Source of the DNA: an uncultured Eubacteriales bacterium
GTDB lineage: Bacteria; Bacillota; Clostridia; Christensenellales; Aristaeellaceae
Length of the DNA stretch: 64,000 bases
Direction: 5' to 3'
Assembly: GCA_902764915.1 (NCBI GenBank)
Contig: CACWXY010000003.1
Span: 1-64,000 of the forward strand
The notes beneath the pieces were generated by a model. It did not search any database, was not told the origin of the DNA, and saw only the letters and a list, made by a program, of their open reading frames with translations. Shown here piece after piece: positions 18,711-26,332 of the stretch (positions are counted from its first letter, which is position 1; each line of letters starts with the position of its first letter). Made by a program: the position numbers and the translations under genes.

Positions 18711-19307
18711 TTACTTATTTCCGCCCAGAATTCCGCCCAGAACATTCCCAATCAGGTCCGAAACCACATCACTGGCAGCATCTCCTGGATCCTTGCCCAG
18801 AATCGATTCCAGAATGGATGAGGATTCTCCCTTCAGTACCTTGGTAGCGGCCTGTCGAGTTTTCGTATCCGCACTGCGGTACAGTTCAATCAGTTTTTTC
18901 TCTGTAGCCGTGACTTTCATGCTGACATTGGCATTGGCTGGAGTCTTCACAGTGGTTTTGGCGGTTGTTGTCTTGGCACTGGATGTCTTGGCTGAAGTTG
19001 ACTTGGCACTGGATGTCTTGGCCGTTCCTGTTTTGCTCTGCGAAGTCTTCGACGTGGATGTTTTGGCAGCTGTCGTCTTTGCACTTGTCTGGCTTTCCGT
19101 TTTGGCTGCTTCCAGAAGGGAAGACTGTGTAACACCGGTTGCCTTTGCGATCTTCTTCAGAGCAGCCTGGCTCAGTTCCATTTCCCCTCGTTCCGCCTTA
19201 CTGATGTCGCCAGCTGACAGCCCACCTACCTGCTGTGCCAGTTTTTCCTGCGTCAGCCCGGCTTTTGTCCGTGCTTCCTTGATAAGGGCTCCCACTTTTT
19301 TTGCCAT
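18711..19307 (-). CDS. XRE-type HTH protein with Lys/Thr/Ser/Ala-rich linker
   Basis: The 198-residue product starts with a helix-turn-helix of the Cro/CI (XRE) type (about residues 7-60: LIKEARTKAGLTQEKLAQQV, then ISKAERGE). Then comes a low-complexity linker (about 70-135) built from KT, AKT and SAKT repeats, rich in Lys and Thr and reminiscent of histone-like tails. A C-terminal helical segment follows (TEKKLIELYRSADTKTRQAA) with a glycine-rich end, GNVLGGILGGNK. Probably a DNA-binding regulator or architectural protein; the linker could add non-specific DNA contact (inference). The start has AAAGGAGG 9 nt upstream. Divergent from the 79-residue gene. Confidence 0.85.
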   Translation of the reverse strand: MAKKVGALIKEARTKAGLTQEKLAQQVGGLSAGDISKAERGEMELSQAALKKIAKATGVTQSSLLEAAKTESQTSAKTTAAKTSTSKTSQSKTGTAKTSSAKSTSAKTSSAKTTTAKTTVKTPANANVSMKVTATEKKLIELYRSADTKTRQAATKVLKGESSSILESILGKDPGDAASDVVSDLIGNVLGGILGGNK

Positions 19308-19312
19308 CGCAT

Positions 19313-19341
19313 TTGCCTCCTTTTGAATAAATGAGTATAAT
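19313..19341 (+). promoter_or_regulatory. Promoter of the 79-residue protein gene
   Basis: TTGCCT (19313-19318), 17-bp spacer, perfect TATAAT (19336-19341). It lies in the divergent gap next to the XRE gene start and overlaps that gene's leader, so the XRE protein could control it. Confidence 0.7.
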
Positions 19342-19389
19342 TCCCTATGGTGCTGAACGTTATATACGGTACCAGAAAGGACATACATT

Positions 19390-19629
19390 ATGGATATTCA
19401 AAAATTGATTTCCCAAGTGCTTTCCAGCCTTAACGCAGACAGCAGTCTCGTCGAAAAATTCAAGAAAGACCCCATGGCTACCGTTCAGAGCCTGCTCAGC
19501 AATCTGAATCTCGAAACCAACACACTGCAGGCAATTGTCTCCGGCGTCACATCCAAGCTGAATCTGGATGACGGTATCAAGGAAGCCAAGGGTATCTTCA
19601 GCAAGATCGCCAGTCTGTTCGGCAAATAA
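19390..19629 (+). CDS. Small conserved helical protein
   Basis: The 79-residue product is predicted helical (MDIQKLISQVLSSLN, then ATVQSLLSNLNL) and ends KGIFSKIASLFGK, a form seen in small conserved proteins of Clostridia without known function. AAAGGA precedes the ATG. It has its own strong promoter and terminator, and a divergent XRE-type partner. No signal peptide or membrane segment. Confidence 0.75.
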   Translation: MDIQKLISQVLSSLNADSSLVEKFKKDPMATVQSLLSNLNLETNTLQAIVSGVTSKLNLDDGIKEAKGIFSKIASLFGK

Positions 19630-19634
19630 GTCCA

Positions 19635-19658
19635 AGCCCGCCTCATGCGGGCTTTTTC
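19635..19658 (+). terminator. Terminator shared by the small protein gene and holA
   Basis: AGCCCGC (19635-19641), 5-nt loop, GCGGGCT (19647-19653), TTTTT. The holA stop codon from the other strand lies partly in the loop. Confidence 0.85.
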
Positions 19659-20665
19659 TGATGTGCACGCCGCAGCGCGAACAATTGAATCATCAATGCT
19701 TCCACAGCACCTTCATCCGAAAGAAAACCGCTCTTGATTCCCAAATCCGTATCAGCACACAGCCGAACACTGTCCCGAATAACTGCACCACTCAGTGATC
19801 TCATCTGTGACAGATACCGGTCCAGCACAAATCCCTGAACATTGAGTGCTCTCATCATTTCGCTCTTGGGTTTTTCTTCATACTGCAGAATGCTCACGTG
19901 CTGCAGTATGCGATACTGGCGTGAAAGCATGGCCAGTATCATCATGGGTTCTTCTCCGTTTCGCAGCATCTGATGGTACATCAGAAAGGCCTGCTGTTCC
20001 TGCCCACCAATGACTGCATTCACCAGTTCCCAGGAACGGTATTCAGACGTCTGCGTGGTTACGCTCTGCAGATCTTCATGCCGGATTTCTTCCCGTTCTC
20101 CCACCAATGCAGCGAGCTTTTCAATTTCTCCCTTGAGAAGCATGGCATCGTTTCCGGCCATAAACATCAGTTCCTGAGCTATGTCATAGGAGCATTTTTT
20201 GCCCAGTGCAGAAAACGTCTCCACAATCCATGTGCCGCATTCCCTCTCCGACATGGGAGAAAAAGACACATATGTTCCGATCTTATCTATTTTCTTGACA
20301 ATCTTCCGCCGGCTATCCGCTTTGCCCCTGCAGGCATATACCAGAACACAGCTGTCCGGAAGACGAGAGAAATAATCCAGCAGTGCTTCGTCCGCTTCCC
20401 GTTTTCCCTGTAGGGCAGTCTCTTCTTCGACGATCACCAAACGTTTTTCCGAAAGGAACGGCAAAGTCTCACAGGCAGCCATCAGTTCATCTGTGTCCGG
20501 TGTCTGAAATACAGTGGTATTCATCTCCCCCATGCCATCCGGGAAAAGTTTCTCCTGCATGACTGTGAGAACCTGCTTTTTCAGATATTCTTCCGTTCCA
20601 TCCAGCAGGTATACCCCGTGGATATCCCCCTTCTGAATTGCTTTCTCCAACTGGCTGCGTTCCAT
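19643..20665 (-). CDS. holA: DNA polymerase III subunit delta
   Basis: Clamp-loader subunit that opens the beta clamp. The 340-residue product has the family N-terminus VYLLDGTEEYLKKQ, the strand LVIVEEE, the segment AGNDAMLLKGEIEKL typical of the lid domain, and a C-terminal collar domain (REQYRIL-like SRQYRILQHV). The ATG at 20665 has AAAGGA 6 nt upstream; the frame also begins with a TTG two codons earlier. It lies 21 bp downstream of the RNase Z-like gene and is probably co-transcribed with it. Confidence 0.92.
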   Translation of the reverse strand: MERSQLEKAIQKGDIHGVYLLDGTEEYLKKQVLTVMQEKLFPDGMGEMNTTVFQTPDTDELMAACETLPFLSEKRLVIVEEETALQGKREADEALLDYFSRLPDSCVLVYACRGKADSRRKIVKKIDKIGTYVSFSPMSERECGTWIVETFSALGKKCSYDIAQELMFMAGNDAMLLKGEIEKLAALVGEREEIRHEDLQSVTTQTSEYRSWELVNAVIGGQEQQAFLMYHQMLRNGEEPMMILAMLSRQYRILQHVSILQYEEKPKSEMMRALNVQGFVLDRYLSQMRSLSGAVIRDSVRLCADTDLGIKSGFLSDEGAVEALMIQLFALRRAHQKKPA

Positions 20666-20686
20666 ATACAATCCTTTCCGGTATGC

Positions 20687-21409
20687 TTAGATCTCATACA
20701 TGGCCCCGATTTGACTGAGCTGAACCTGTGAAAAAACGGCCTGTGCTTCTCTTTGCAGCTCGCTTTCGGACAGCATTGGATTGAAATGCGTAATCACCAA
20801 TTGCCGAACATGTCCTGACTGTGCGAACTGTGCACAATGTCTTGCAGACAGATGCGGTTTTCCGCTGCTCCACAGTCGTTCCGGAAAAAGCCCATCCGCA
20901 AGCAACAGATCCGCATTCGACACAAAGTCTTCCAGTCCATCCATAACATTGGTATCCCCTGTATAGACCAGGGTTTTTCCGCTGGACGCTTCACATATCC
21001 TGAGCATAATTGCCATAACCGGATGCACCGCACGGCCCACATACACCTCAGCGCCACCCACATGTACCGTATCTCCTGGTGCGATATCGTGCAGAATGAT
21101 TTGCGGCGCATTACGCAGAATTTCCCGAATCGGAGAAGTCATGTCCGCTGGCGCATATACATGGATCTTTTTTTCCAGCGCCTGCAGACGATAGATCAGA
21201 ACCAATGTATCCGCGCAGTGATCATAATGCCAATGTGTCAGAAACAGAGCATCCAGATCTTCCGGCGGCATTTTCCCCGTCAGCCTCTGCAGTGTTCCGC
21301 TTCCCAAATCCAAGCAGATGCGGAAGCCTTCTCCTGTAACAAGATAACCGCTGGTAGCCCCGCCGGGTGCTGGAAAAGGGCCGTTATTGCCAAGAACATG
21401 CAAAACCAT
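20687..21409 (-). CDS. RNase Z-like metallo-beta-lactamase-fold hydrolase
   Basis: The 240-residue product has the metal site THWHYDH (H59, H61, D63, H64), the YTGDTN motif with the bridging Asp, and the late histidines HLSARHCA and ITHFNP. This pattern fits the RNase Z/phosphodiesterase branch of the fold; it lacks the long exosite of true tRNA-processing RNase Z, so the substrate is open. AAGGAGG is 8 nt before the ATG, and an extended -10 TGATACAAT (minus strand, 21439-21447) lies upstream. Followed closely by holA. Confidence 0.85.
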   Translation of the reverse strand: MVLHVLGNNGPFPAPGGATSGYLVTGEGFRICLDLGSGTLQRLTGKMPPEDLDALFLTHWHYDHCADTLVLIYRLQALEKKIHVYAPADMTSPIREILRNAPQIILHDIAPGDTVHVGGAEVYVGRAVHPVMAIMLRICEASSGKTLVYTGDTNVMDGLEDFVSNADLLLADGLFPERLWSSGKPHLSARHCAQFAQSGHVRQLVITHFNPMLSESELQREAQAVFSQVQLSQIGAMYEI

Positions 21410-21457
21410 GGAAGCGCCTCCTTGCTTTTCTTTGCCTCATTGTATCATGATTTTTTT

Positions 21458-21984
21458 TCACTGAAAACCAAACCGAATCAGCAGAAACCACAGTCCATCA
21501 GTAAAGGCCAGGCGCTCTTCAGCGTATTTCCGGACAACACCCCGATACAATGCTGCTTTCTCCATATGATCTGGAAAGCCAACCATACTTGCAGCAAAGA
21601 CGGGTTGCATATTCTCCGCCAGAATGCAAGTATAATATCCATACACTTCTTAAGCCTCTCTGCAGCAAATGAGTCTCCCATCATATAGATACCCATATCC
21701 GCCAAAGCAATCTGCCAGTCTTATCAATAAGTGAAATAATCCGCCATGGTCTTTTCCTTGTACACTGTCGAGGAAAACACAGCTTTTTCGTCGATGTTCC
21801 ATTCCTTGTTTCTGATAACGCCGAAAAATACTTCTGCCGGTACTCCGACAGCATGTCCATTATCCCGTCGTCCATATAGAGATATCACTCTCCAAAATGG
21901 TCTTGCATCTGTCCTCAACACGTCTGCCAGTTCTATCGTGAACAAAATGACAGTGAATGGGTATGCACTTTTCGTCGAAATCAA
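21458..21984 (-). pseudogene. Decayed gene of unknown family
   Basis: On the minus strand one frame reads ISTKSAYPFTVILFTIELAD onward to KTMADYFTY, then two in-frame stops (TGA TAA near 21725), then continues in the same frame as DWQIALADMGIYMMGDSFAAERLKK. A one-base shift near 21648 moves to a second frame that reads VYGYYTCILAENMQPVFAAS onward to FLLIRFGFQ and stops. The two halves join into a plausible globular protein, so this looks like a gene broken by two stops and a frameshift. It follows the SDR gene, with which it may once have formed an operon. I do not recognise the family. Non-coding chance frames are the alternative. Confidence 0.4.
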
Positions 21985-22005
21985 TGTCGTCCCTCTGTCT
22001 CTATC

Positions 22006-22767
22006 TTATACATAATCTTTTATCCCGTTCAGCCATATTTGCATCAGCCACTTATGCGGAAGTATTTTGCTAAGGAAGTGTTCGTATTTCACAAAAAGGC
22101 TGCATATTGACATGTCTTTTCCCTTTGCAGAGTCACGGAGAGCCTGTACCGCAACACGGTTCGGAGAAACGAGTCCCGGGAACTTCACGGGCTTCCCATT
22201 GTATTCCTTTTGAAGCATCTCCGTGTCTATCCAGCCGGGACAGACTGCAGTACAAATGATGCCTTTGCTTTTCAGTTCGACATTCAGTGCGCGTGTATAT
22301 GAGCAGACAAACGCCTTGCTTGCAGCATAAAGATTAATGTACGGCACCGGCTGGAATGATGACGCGGAGGATATGTTCAGAATATGCGAGCCCGCCAGCA
22401 TAAACGGGACTGCGTGATTACATAATAAACATATCGCCTTGCAGTTTATGTTGATCTCATTCACGATCTCATCATCGGTAAATCCGGTACTTGCTCCCAT
22501 TTCCCCGATACCGGCATTGTTTATCAGCAGCCGAATATCCGGTTTCTCTGTTTCCATAAGATGGAAGAGCGCCGACAGATCATCGGAAATGCTGAGGTCG
22601 CATCTGACTATGCGTAACTTATCACCAAACTTCGTTTTCATCTCACCGAGTCTTTTTTCATTCCTTGCAACTGCCCATATCTCATCAACGTTTTCTCTGA
22701 GAACCTCTCTCACAAATTCCTGACCGAGCCCGCCTGTAGCGCCTGTGATAATAGCAATTCTCGGCAT
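22006..22767 (-). CDS. Short-chain dehydrogenase/reductase
   Basis: NAD(P)-dependent oxidoreductase of the classical SDR type. The 253-residue product has the Rossmann motif TGATGGLG (8-15), NNAG (83-86), the catalytic serine in NISSASS, and YxxxK at Y147/K151. The substrate cannot be told. Base composition is lower in GC than the neighbours, and the ribosome site (GAAAGAA) is weaker than elsewhere, which suggests later acquisition. It has a good promoter and is followed by a decayed gene. Confidence 0.9.
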   Translation of the reverse strand: MPRIAIITGATGGLGQEFVREVLRENVDEIWAVARNEKRLGEMKTKFGDKLRIVRCDLSISDDLSALFHLMETEKPDIRLLINNAGIGEMGASTGFTDDEIVNEININCKAICLLCNHAVPFMLAGSHILNISSASSFQPVPYINLYAASKAFVCSYTRALNVELKSKGIICTAVCPGWIDTEMLQKEYNGKPVKFPGLVSPNRVAVQALRDSAKGKDMSICSLFVKYEHFLSKILPHKWLMQIWLNGIKDYV

Positions 22768-23683
22768 AATTCTTTCGCTGCCTTTGACTTTATCTGAAAT
22801 TATTATGTTCTAATTGTGATATATAATCAATATCTGTACCATCTCAGGACGAATCCGGGAAGAAAAAACTGTTAGCCGTGATGTACAGCATCCGGAATCG
22901 TTGGGTACTTACCCCACCAACCACCTTGACAGCAAAAAACGCAGCATTTTTTCTCGCTCCATTCTTGAATATTCGACTGTCTGACTATAGTTGCTGGGTC
23001 AACAAAGCGAATCGCGCTGCAATACAGTTCAGCACATTCTGCTAAATACTGCCAAAGATATTGGGTCAATTGTCCCAAACAAAGACCAGGTTCAGATAAT
23101 CACACTTCGGACGCTGACCCGGACGGAATGGATACGAATACAGGGCAGCCAGTACCAGACTCCCATGGGTAATGAAAGTCACTTGCGTCAGATAGGCCCA
23201 TTTCGGCATATCTATGATCTGAAGCAGCCATACTGCTTATGGCGAGAACAGAAGATGTTCTTCCCGTAAAGTACAGTCAGACGCTTTGAATGGTCCGGCT
23301 TTGTAATAGTTATCGCCGTCTTTTCCAGTTTTATCCTATGCATGGACTGCATCCATCTTCCCTGATAGAATTCGAATTGGGCACGTGGCGTCTGTGCCTC
23401 TGCTCCAGGAGGAGCCTTTATATGCAGCGTGGTTTTTCCCGTATTCGAAAGCGAAACTCCGCTCCGGTCGCAGGCAGCGCCATGCCCTCCTGCAGGCATG
23501 GATCATCTGCCTGCGCATCGCCTCAGGCTGGACGGCGCGTACAACAGCCATCTTCAAAAGGAATCAACTGTTCCACATTATGGAACTCCATTTTCTGAAA
23601 AAGCTTGTCCGTTCCTCCCGCAGGGGCGCAGTCATGGTAAAGAAGGCTCCGATTTCTGCCCACATTCCCGGTTTTTCAATCCG
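22768..23683. other. Gene-poor segment, nothing recognised
   Basis: About 900 bp between the SDR and the cyclophilin-like gene. Short open frames occur on both strands but none has a ribosome site together with a family resemblance. Composition shifts from AT-rich on the left to more mixed on the right. Apart from the SDR promoter at its left end I see nothing I can name; decayed genes are possible. Confidence 0.5.
22802..22830 (-). promoter_or_regulatory. Promoter of the SDR gene
   Basis: Minus strand TTGATT (22825-22830), 17-bp spacer, CATAAT (22802-22807), 35 bp upstream of the SDR start. Confidence 0.6.
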
Positions 23684-24028
23684 TCATGGCTCTTCCAGAT
23701 GTACCTGAACCGAACCTTCCCCCACGGCTTCAGACAGAAGCTGCGGATCCACAATATGTCCTAAACGGGTATAGGTATACGGCGTCGCGAAGCTTTTGTA
23801 AAACACAACGACGCACCTGTCTCCGAAAAGCATCACATCACCGGCTGAAATATGATTCACTGTTTCCGGAGCACAGGGAAGCGGCCCGAGCAGGTTATGA
23901 TACTTTTCATTCCCGTTGAGTTCCGTCATTTCCAGTGTCAGGGGGAATAGAGCCGAAAACGCTCTTGCTGTTTCGTTATCCTCTAGTTGCATAAAATAAG
24001 TACGGTTTCCCACCACGATCCGTGCCAT
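23684..24028 (-). CDS. Cyclophilin-like fold protein
   Basis: The 114-residue product reads RIVVGNRTYFMQLEDNETAR at the start and later ELNGNEKYHNLLGPLP, GDVMLFGDRCVVVFYKSF, YTYTRLGHI. This is the pattern of small bacterial cyclophilin-like fold proteins, annotated from structure, whose peptidyl-prolyl isomerase activity is not established. The second ATG (24028) was chosen, with AAAGG about 6-7 nt upstream. The gene lies at the edge of the gene-poor segment and is separated from hpf by a terminator. Confidence 0.82.
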   Translation of the reverse strand: MARIVVGNRTYFMQLEDNETARAFSALFPLTLEMTELNGNEKYHNLLGPLPCAPETVNHISAGDVMLFGDRCVVVFYKSFATPYTYTRLGHIVDPQLLSEAVGEGSVQVHLEEP

Positions 24029-24115
24029 ATACATCCTTCCTTTCCCACATATCTTACTCTCATGAGAACCCAGTGTCCACCAGACAGGTTTCCGATATTT
24101 CCCCGTACACATCAT

Positions 24116-24152
24116 AAAAGGGCGGCAAACCTATTTGCTGGTTTCGCCGCCC
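24116..24152 (-). terminator. Terminator of hpf
   Basis: GGGCGGC-AAACC (24120-24131) pairs with GGTTTCGCCGCCC (24140-24152) with one bulged base; on the minus strand TTTTAT follows. It lies in the 308-bp gap between hpf and the cyclophilin-like gene; the rest of that gap shows no gene. Confidence 0.75.
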
Positions 24153-24336
24153 AGTCAGTATTCACTTTTGATTCACTTCATCTTATCAGGACGGTGCATC
24201 CACGTTTTCCATCCTTTCTGTTATCTCTGTGGATGACCGATACACTTTGCGATGATTCTTCACTAGCAGGCATTTCCTGCTGTATCACGCTCCAAAAGTG
24301 TGTCTATTATCCTTTGCTATCTTTCTGACAGACAAC

Positions 24337-24876
24337 TCATGCTTCAGGTTCCAGCAGTCCCAGACCGCCATCCTTTCTCTGATAAAGCACATTGACTTGA
24401 TCAGTGTCGGTGTTGACAAAGGCAAAGAAGCTATGTCCGAGCAATTCCATCTGAATCGCTGCATCTTCCACGGACATCGGGCGCACCGGGAACGTCTTCC
24501 GCCTTACAATCTCAATTCCATTCTCTTCCTGTTCGTCTTCTTCGATGAATTCAGGAACGTCACTAAAGGCGTCTTCACGGATACGCTTCCCCAGCTTGGT
24601 GCGGTGACGATGAATCTGGCGCTCCATTTTGGCGAGCGCATCGTCAATCGCAGCAAACAGATTTCCTTGAGCTGAGGCTTCTGAGCGCAGGATGACATTA
24701 TTTTTCATGGGTACGGTAATTTCCACAACACGCAGATCGCCTTTATCCTTTTTCATCTTGATCTGCATTTCAGAATCCGGGTACAGATACCGTCCCATCT
24801 TCGAGGTTTTCTTCTCGATCCGCTGCTCGATACTGGGCGTGACGGTCATATTCCGGGCTGTAATGGAAATGTTCAT
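24337..24876 (-). CDS. hpf: Ribosome hibernation promoting factor (long form)
   Basis: Binds the 30S subunit and drives formation of inactive 100S ribosome dimers in stationary phase. The 179-residue product has the N-terminal S30AE domain (about 1-98: MNISITARNMTVTPSIEQRIEKK-type start, AAIDDALAKMERQIHRHRTK) and the C-terminal dimerisation domain (about 122-179: IVRRKTFPVRPMSVEDAA, then FFAFVNTDTDQVNVLYQRKDGGLGLLEP). This two-domain form is typical of Firmicutes. AAAGGAG lies 7 nt before the ATG. It is a single-gene unit, as expected for a growth-phase gene; no obvious promoter was identified in the 190-bp leader. Confidence 0.95.
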   Translation of the reverse strand: MNISITARNMTVTPSIEQRIEKKTSKMGRYLYPDSEMQIKMKKDKGDLRVVEITVPMKNNVILRSEASAQGNLFAAIDDALAKMERQIHRHRTKLGKRIREDAFSDVPEFIEEDEQEENGIEIVRRKTFPVRPMSVEDAAIQMELLGHSFFAFVNTDTDQVNVLYQRKDGGLGLLEPEA

Positions 24877-25066
24877 ACGTTTTCTCCTTTCAGCATGACT
24901 GCTAAGCGGAGACAGTTGTCAGAAATTTCTGTCCCCGCCTACTCAACTGTGCCATCGGAGACACCCTCTTTCTATCCTCTTTCCTGAGGTTTCTGCTTAT
25001 CTATTTCGACGTTTCTTTCTGCATTCCTGCAACTTGCGGAACTTTTTTTCCCGTTTTTCTCATTCT

Positions 25067-25864
25067 TCATAGTACAAACTTACAAGCTGTCAGGACATCC
25101 CAGTAGTTTCGTGTCTGCATGACAATGGTGTCATCCGACACCATGGAGAATCCGGGAAAGAAGGAGTTTTTCACAGCCATCCGGACTTCCTTGTAGGTAA
25201 TTCTGAAATCAAAGCTGTTCGGGAGTGTAATCCGCGCTTTGGTCAGATCCTGCGAAAGTGCTTTCTCGCTGGCCGCGCGAATCTCCTTTTCTACCAGCGC
25301 CGGCGCCTTGCAGCGTGTCATGCCGCCCAGCCCATCCTTCACCCATACTGTCTCAAGGCCGGGATGCAGAGAAGCGGATAATTCAGTAAGTCCTTTATCG
25401 CCTGTCAGCAGAACACTGGGAACACCTTTCATGGCACAGGCCCAGCTGTAGAGAAGGAATTCTGAACAGGGAATGCCATTCAGTGTCATTTTTGCAGGCT
25501 TGGTGCTCATCGTATGCGACAGAGGATTTTCCTTTTTCCCAGCCGGAGAATGCCATCCCACAAACATGGCTGCATCAAAACTCTCATCGATGCCCTCCAC
25601 CATGCTCAGGGGATTGCCTGACCATCCACGAATGAGCTGAACACATTCCGGCATGACGTTTGGATCCAGATTGATACCAAAATCATGGGCGTCATTGACC
25701 ACTATTTCCGTTGCGCCTGCCGCCACCGCACCATCGATGGCAGCCCTGACTTCCCGTGTCATCTCTGCAGCCGCCCGCATATAGGTGCCTTTGTCTTTCT
25801 CCGTTTCTTCCCAGTAAGTGGTAAAGGCTGTGCCCTCAATATCAGCAGAAATAAAAACTTTCAT
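25067..25864 (-). CDS. M55 family D-aminopeptidase (DppA-like)
   Basis: Zinc aminopeptidase of the DppA type, expected to act on D-amino-acid peptides, probably cell-wall derived. The 265-residue product has the family motifs SADIEG (D8, E10), VNDAHDFG, FVGWHSPAG with a conserved His, and LLTGDKGL. AAGGAGGAG precedes the ATG and a near-consensus promoter lies in the short divergent gap. Divergent from a small protein and an M20 dipeptidase, so the pair of units may share a peptide-scavenging role. Confidence 0.92.
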   Translation of the reverse strand: MKVFISADIEGTAFTTYWEETEKDKGTYMRAAAEMTREVRAAIDGAVAAGATEIVVNDAHDFGINLDPNVMPECVQLIRGWSGNPLSMVEGIDESFDAAMFVGWHSPAGKKENPLSHTMSTKPAKMTLNGIPCSEFLLYSWACAMKGVPSVLLTGDKGLTELSASLHPGLETVWVKDGLGGMTRCKAPALVEKEIRAASEKALSQDLTKARITLPNSFDFRITYKEVRMAVKNSFFPGFSMVSDDTIVMQTRNYWDVLTACKFVL

Positions 25865-25890
25865 TGGATGATCTCCTCCTTGTGCGCAAA

Positions 25891-25919
25891 ATTATAAAAA
25901 AGCCAGAATCGCCCGTCAA
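25891..25919 (-). promoter_or_regulatory. Promoter of the M55 peptidase gene
   Basis: Minus strand TTGACG (25914-25919), 17-bp spacer, perfect TATAAT (25891-25896). One of the strongest promoters in the window. Confidence 0.75.
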
Positions 25920-25937
25920 TGTCCACCTCATTTTGGG

Positions 25938-25966
25938 TTGCACCCTTTCCTCTTTCATGCCATAAT
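25938..25966 (+). promoter_or_regulatory. Promoter of the small protein / dipeptidase / ABC-F unit
   Basis: TTGCAC (25938-25943), 17-bp spacer, CATAAT (25961-25966), back-to-back with the M55 promoter only 18 bp away, so one regulator could govern both. Confidence 0.6.
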
Positions 25967-26008
25967 CTCCCCCGGACTATCTTGAGCTCTTTCTTGGGAG
26001 GAACCCTT

Positions 26009-26332
26009 ATGGCACAAGCGCTTTGGGTCCGTGTGATCCGCCATCACAGGGTAGAGCAGCAGCTCACCGTTCCCTGTACTCGTGACGACCCACAGGATGC
26101 ACTTTCTGAGGCTCTGCGTCGGCTCGATATTGCACGGCCCCTGTGGCTGGAAAAAAATCAGCACGAATGGGACAATTTTGGGCAGACCCGTTTCTTGGCG
26201 GATGCTTTCCTGGAGCCCATTCATTTCGACCGTCTGGAAATTGAGTTCATTGATCCCGATGCACCCAAACGCACATCCCGGGATATCCGCAACGCAGACA
26301 TCCATCTGAGAGGAGATTATGACTATGAATAG
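26009..26332 (+). CDS. Conserved small protein, function unknown
   Basis: The 107-residue product (MAQALWVRVIRHHRVEQQ start, central PLWLEKNQHEWDNFGQTRF, late FDRLEIEFIDPDAPKR) has no signal peptide, membrane helix or known catalytic motif. GGGAGGA precedes the ATG at 26009; the frame runs further upstream to 25919 without a ribosome site. Its stop overlaps the start of the M20 dipeptidase, so they are translationally coupled, which points to a role with peptide metabolism. Function not known to me. Confidence 0.75.
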   Translation: MAQALWVRVIRHHRVEQQLTVPCTRDDPQDALSEALRRLDIARPLWLEKNQHEWDNFGQTRFLADAFLEPIHFDRLEIEFIDPDAPKRTSRDIRNADIHLRGDYDYE

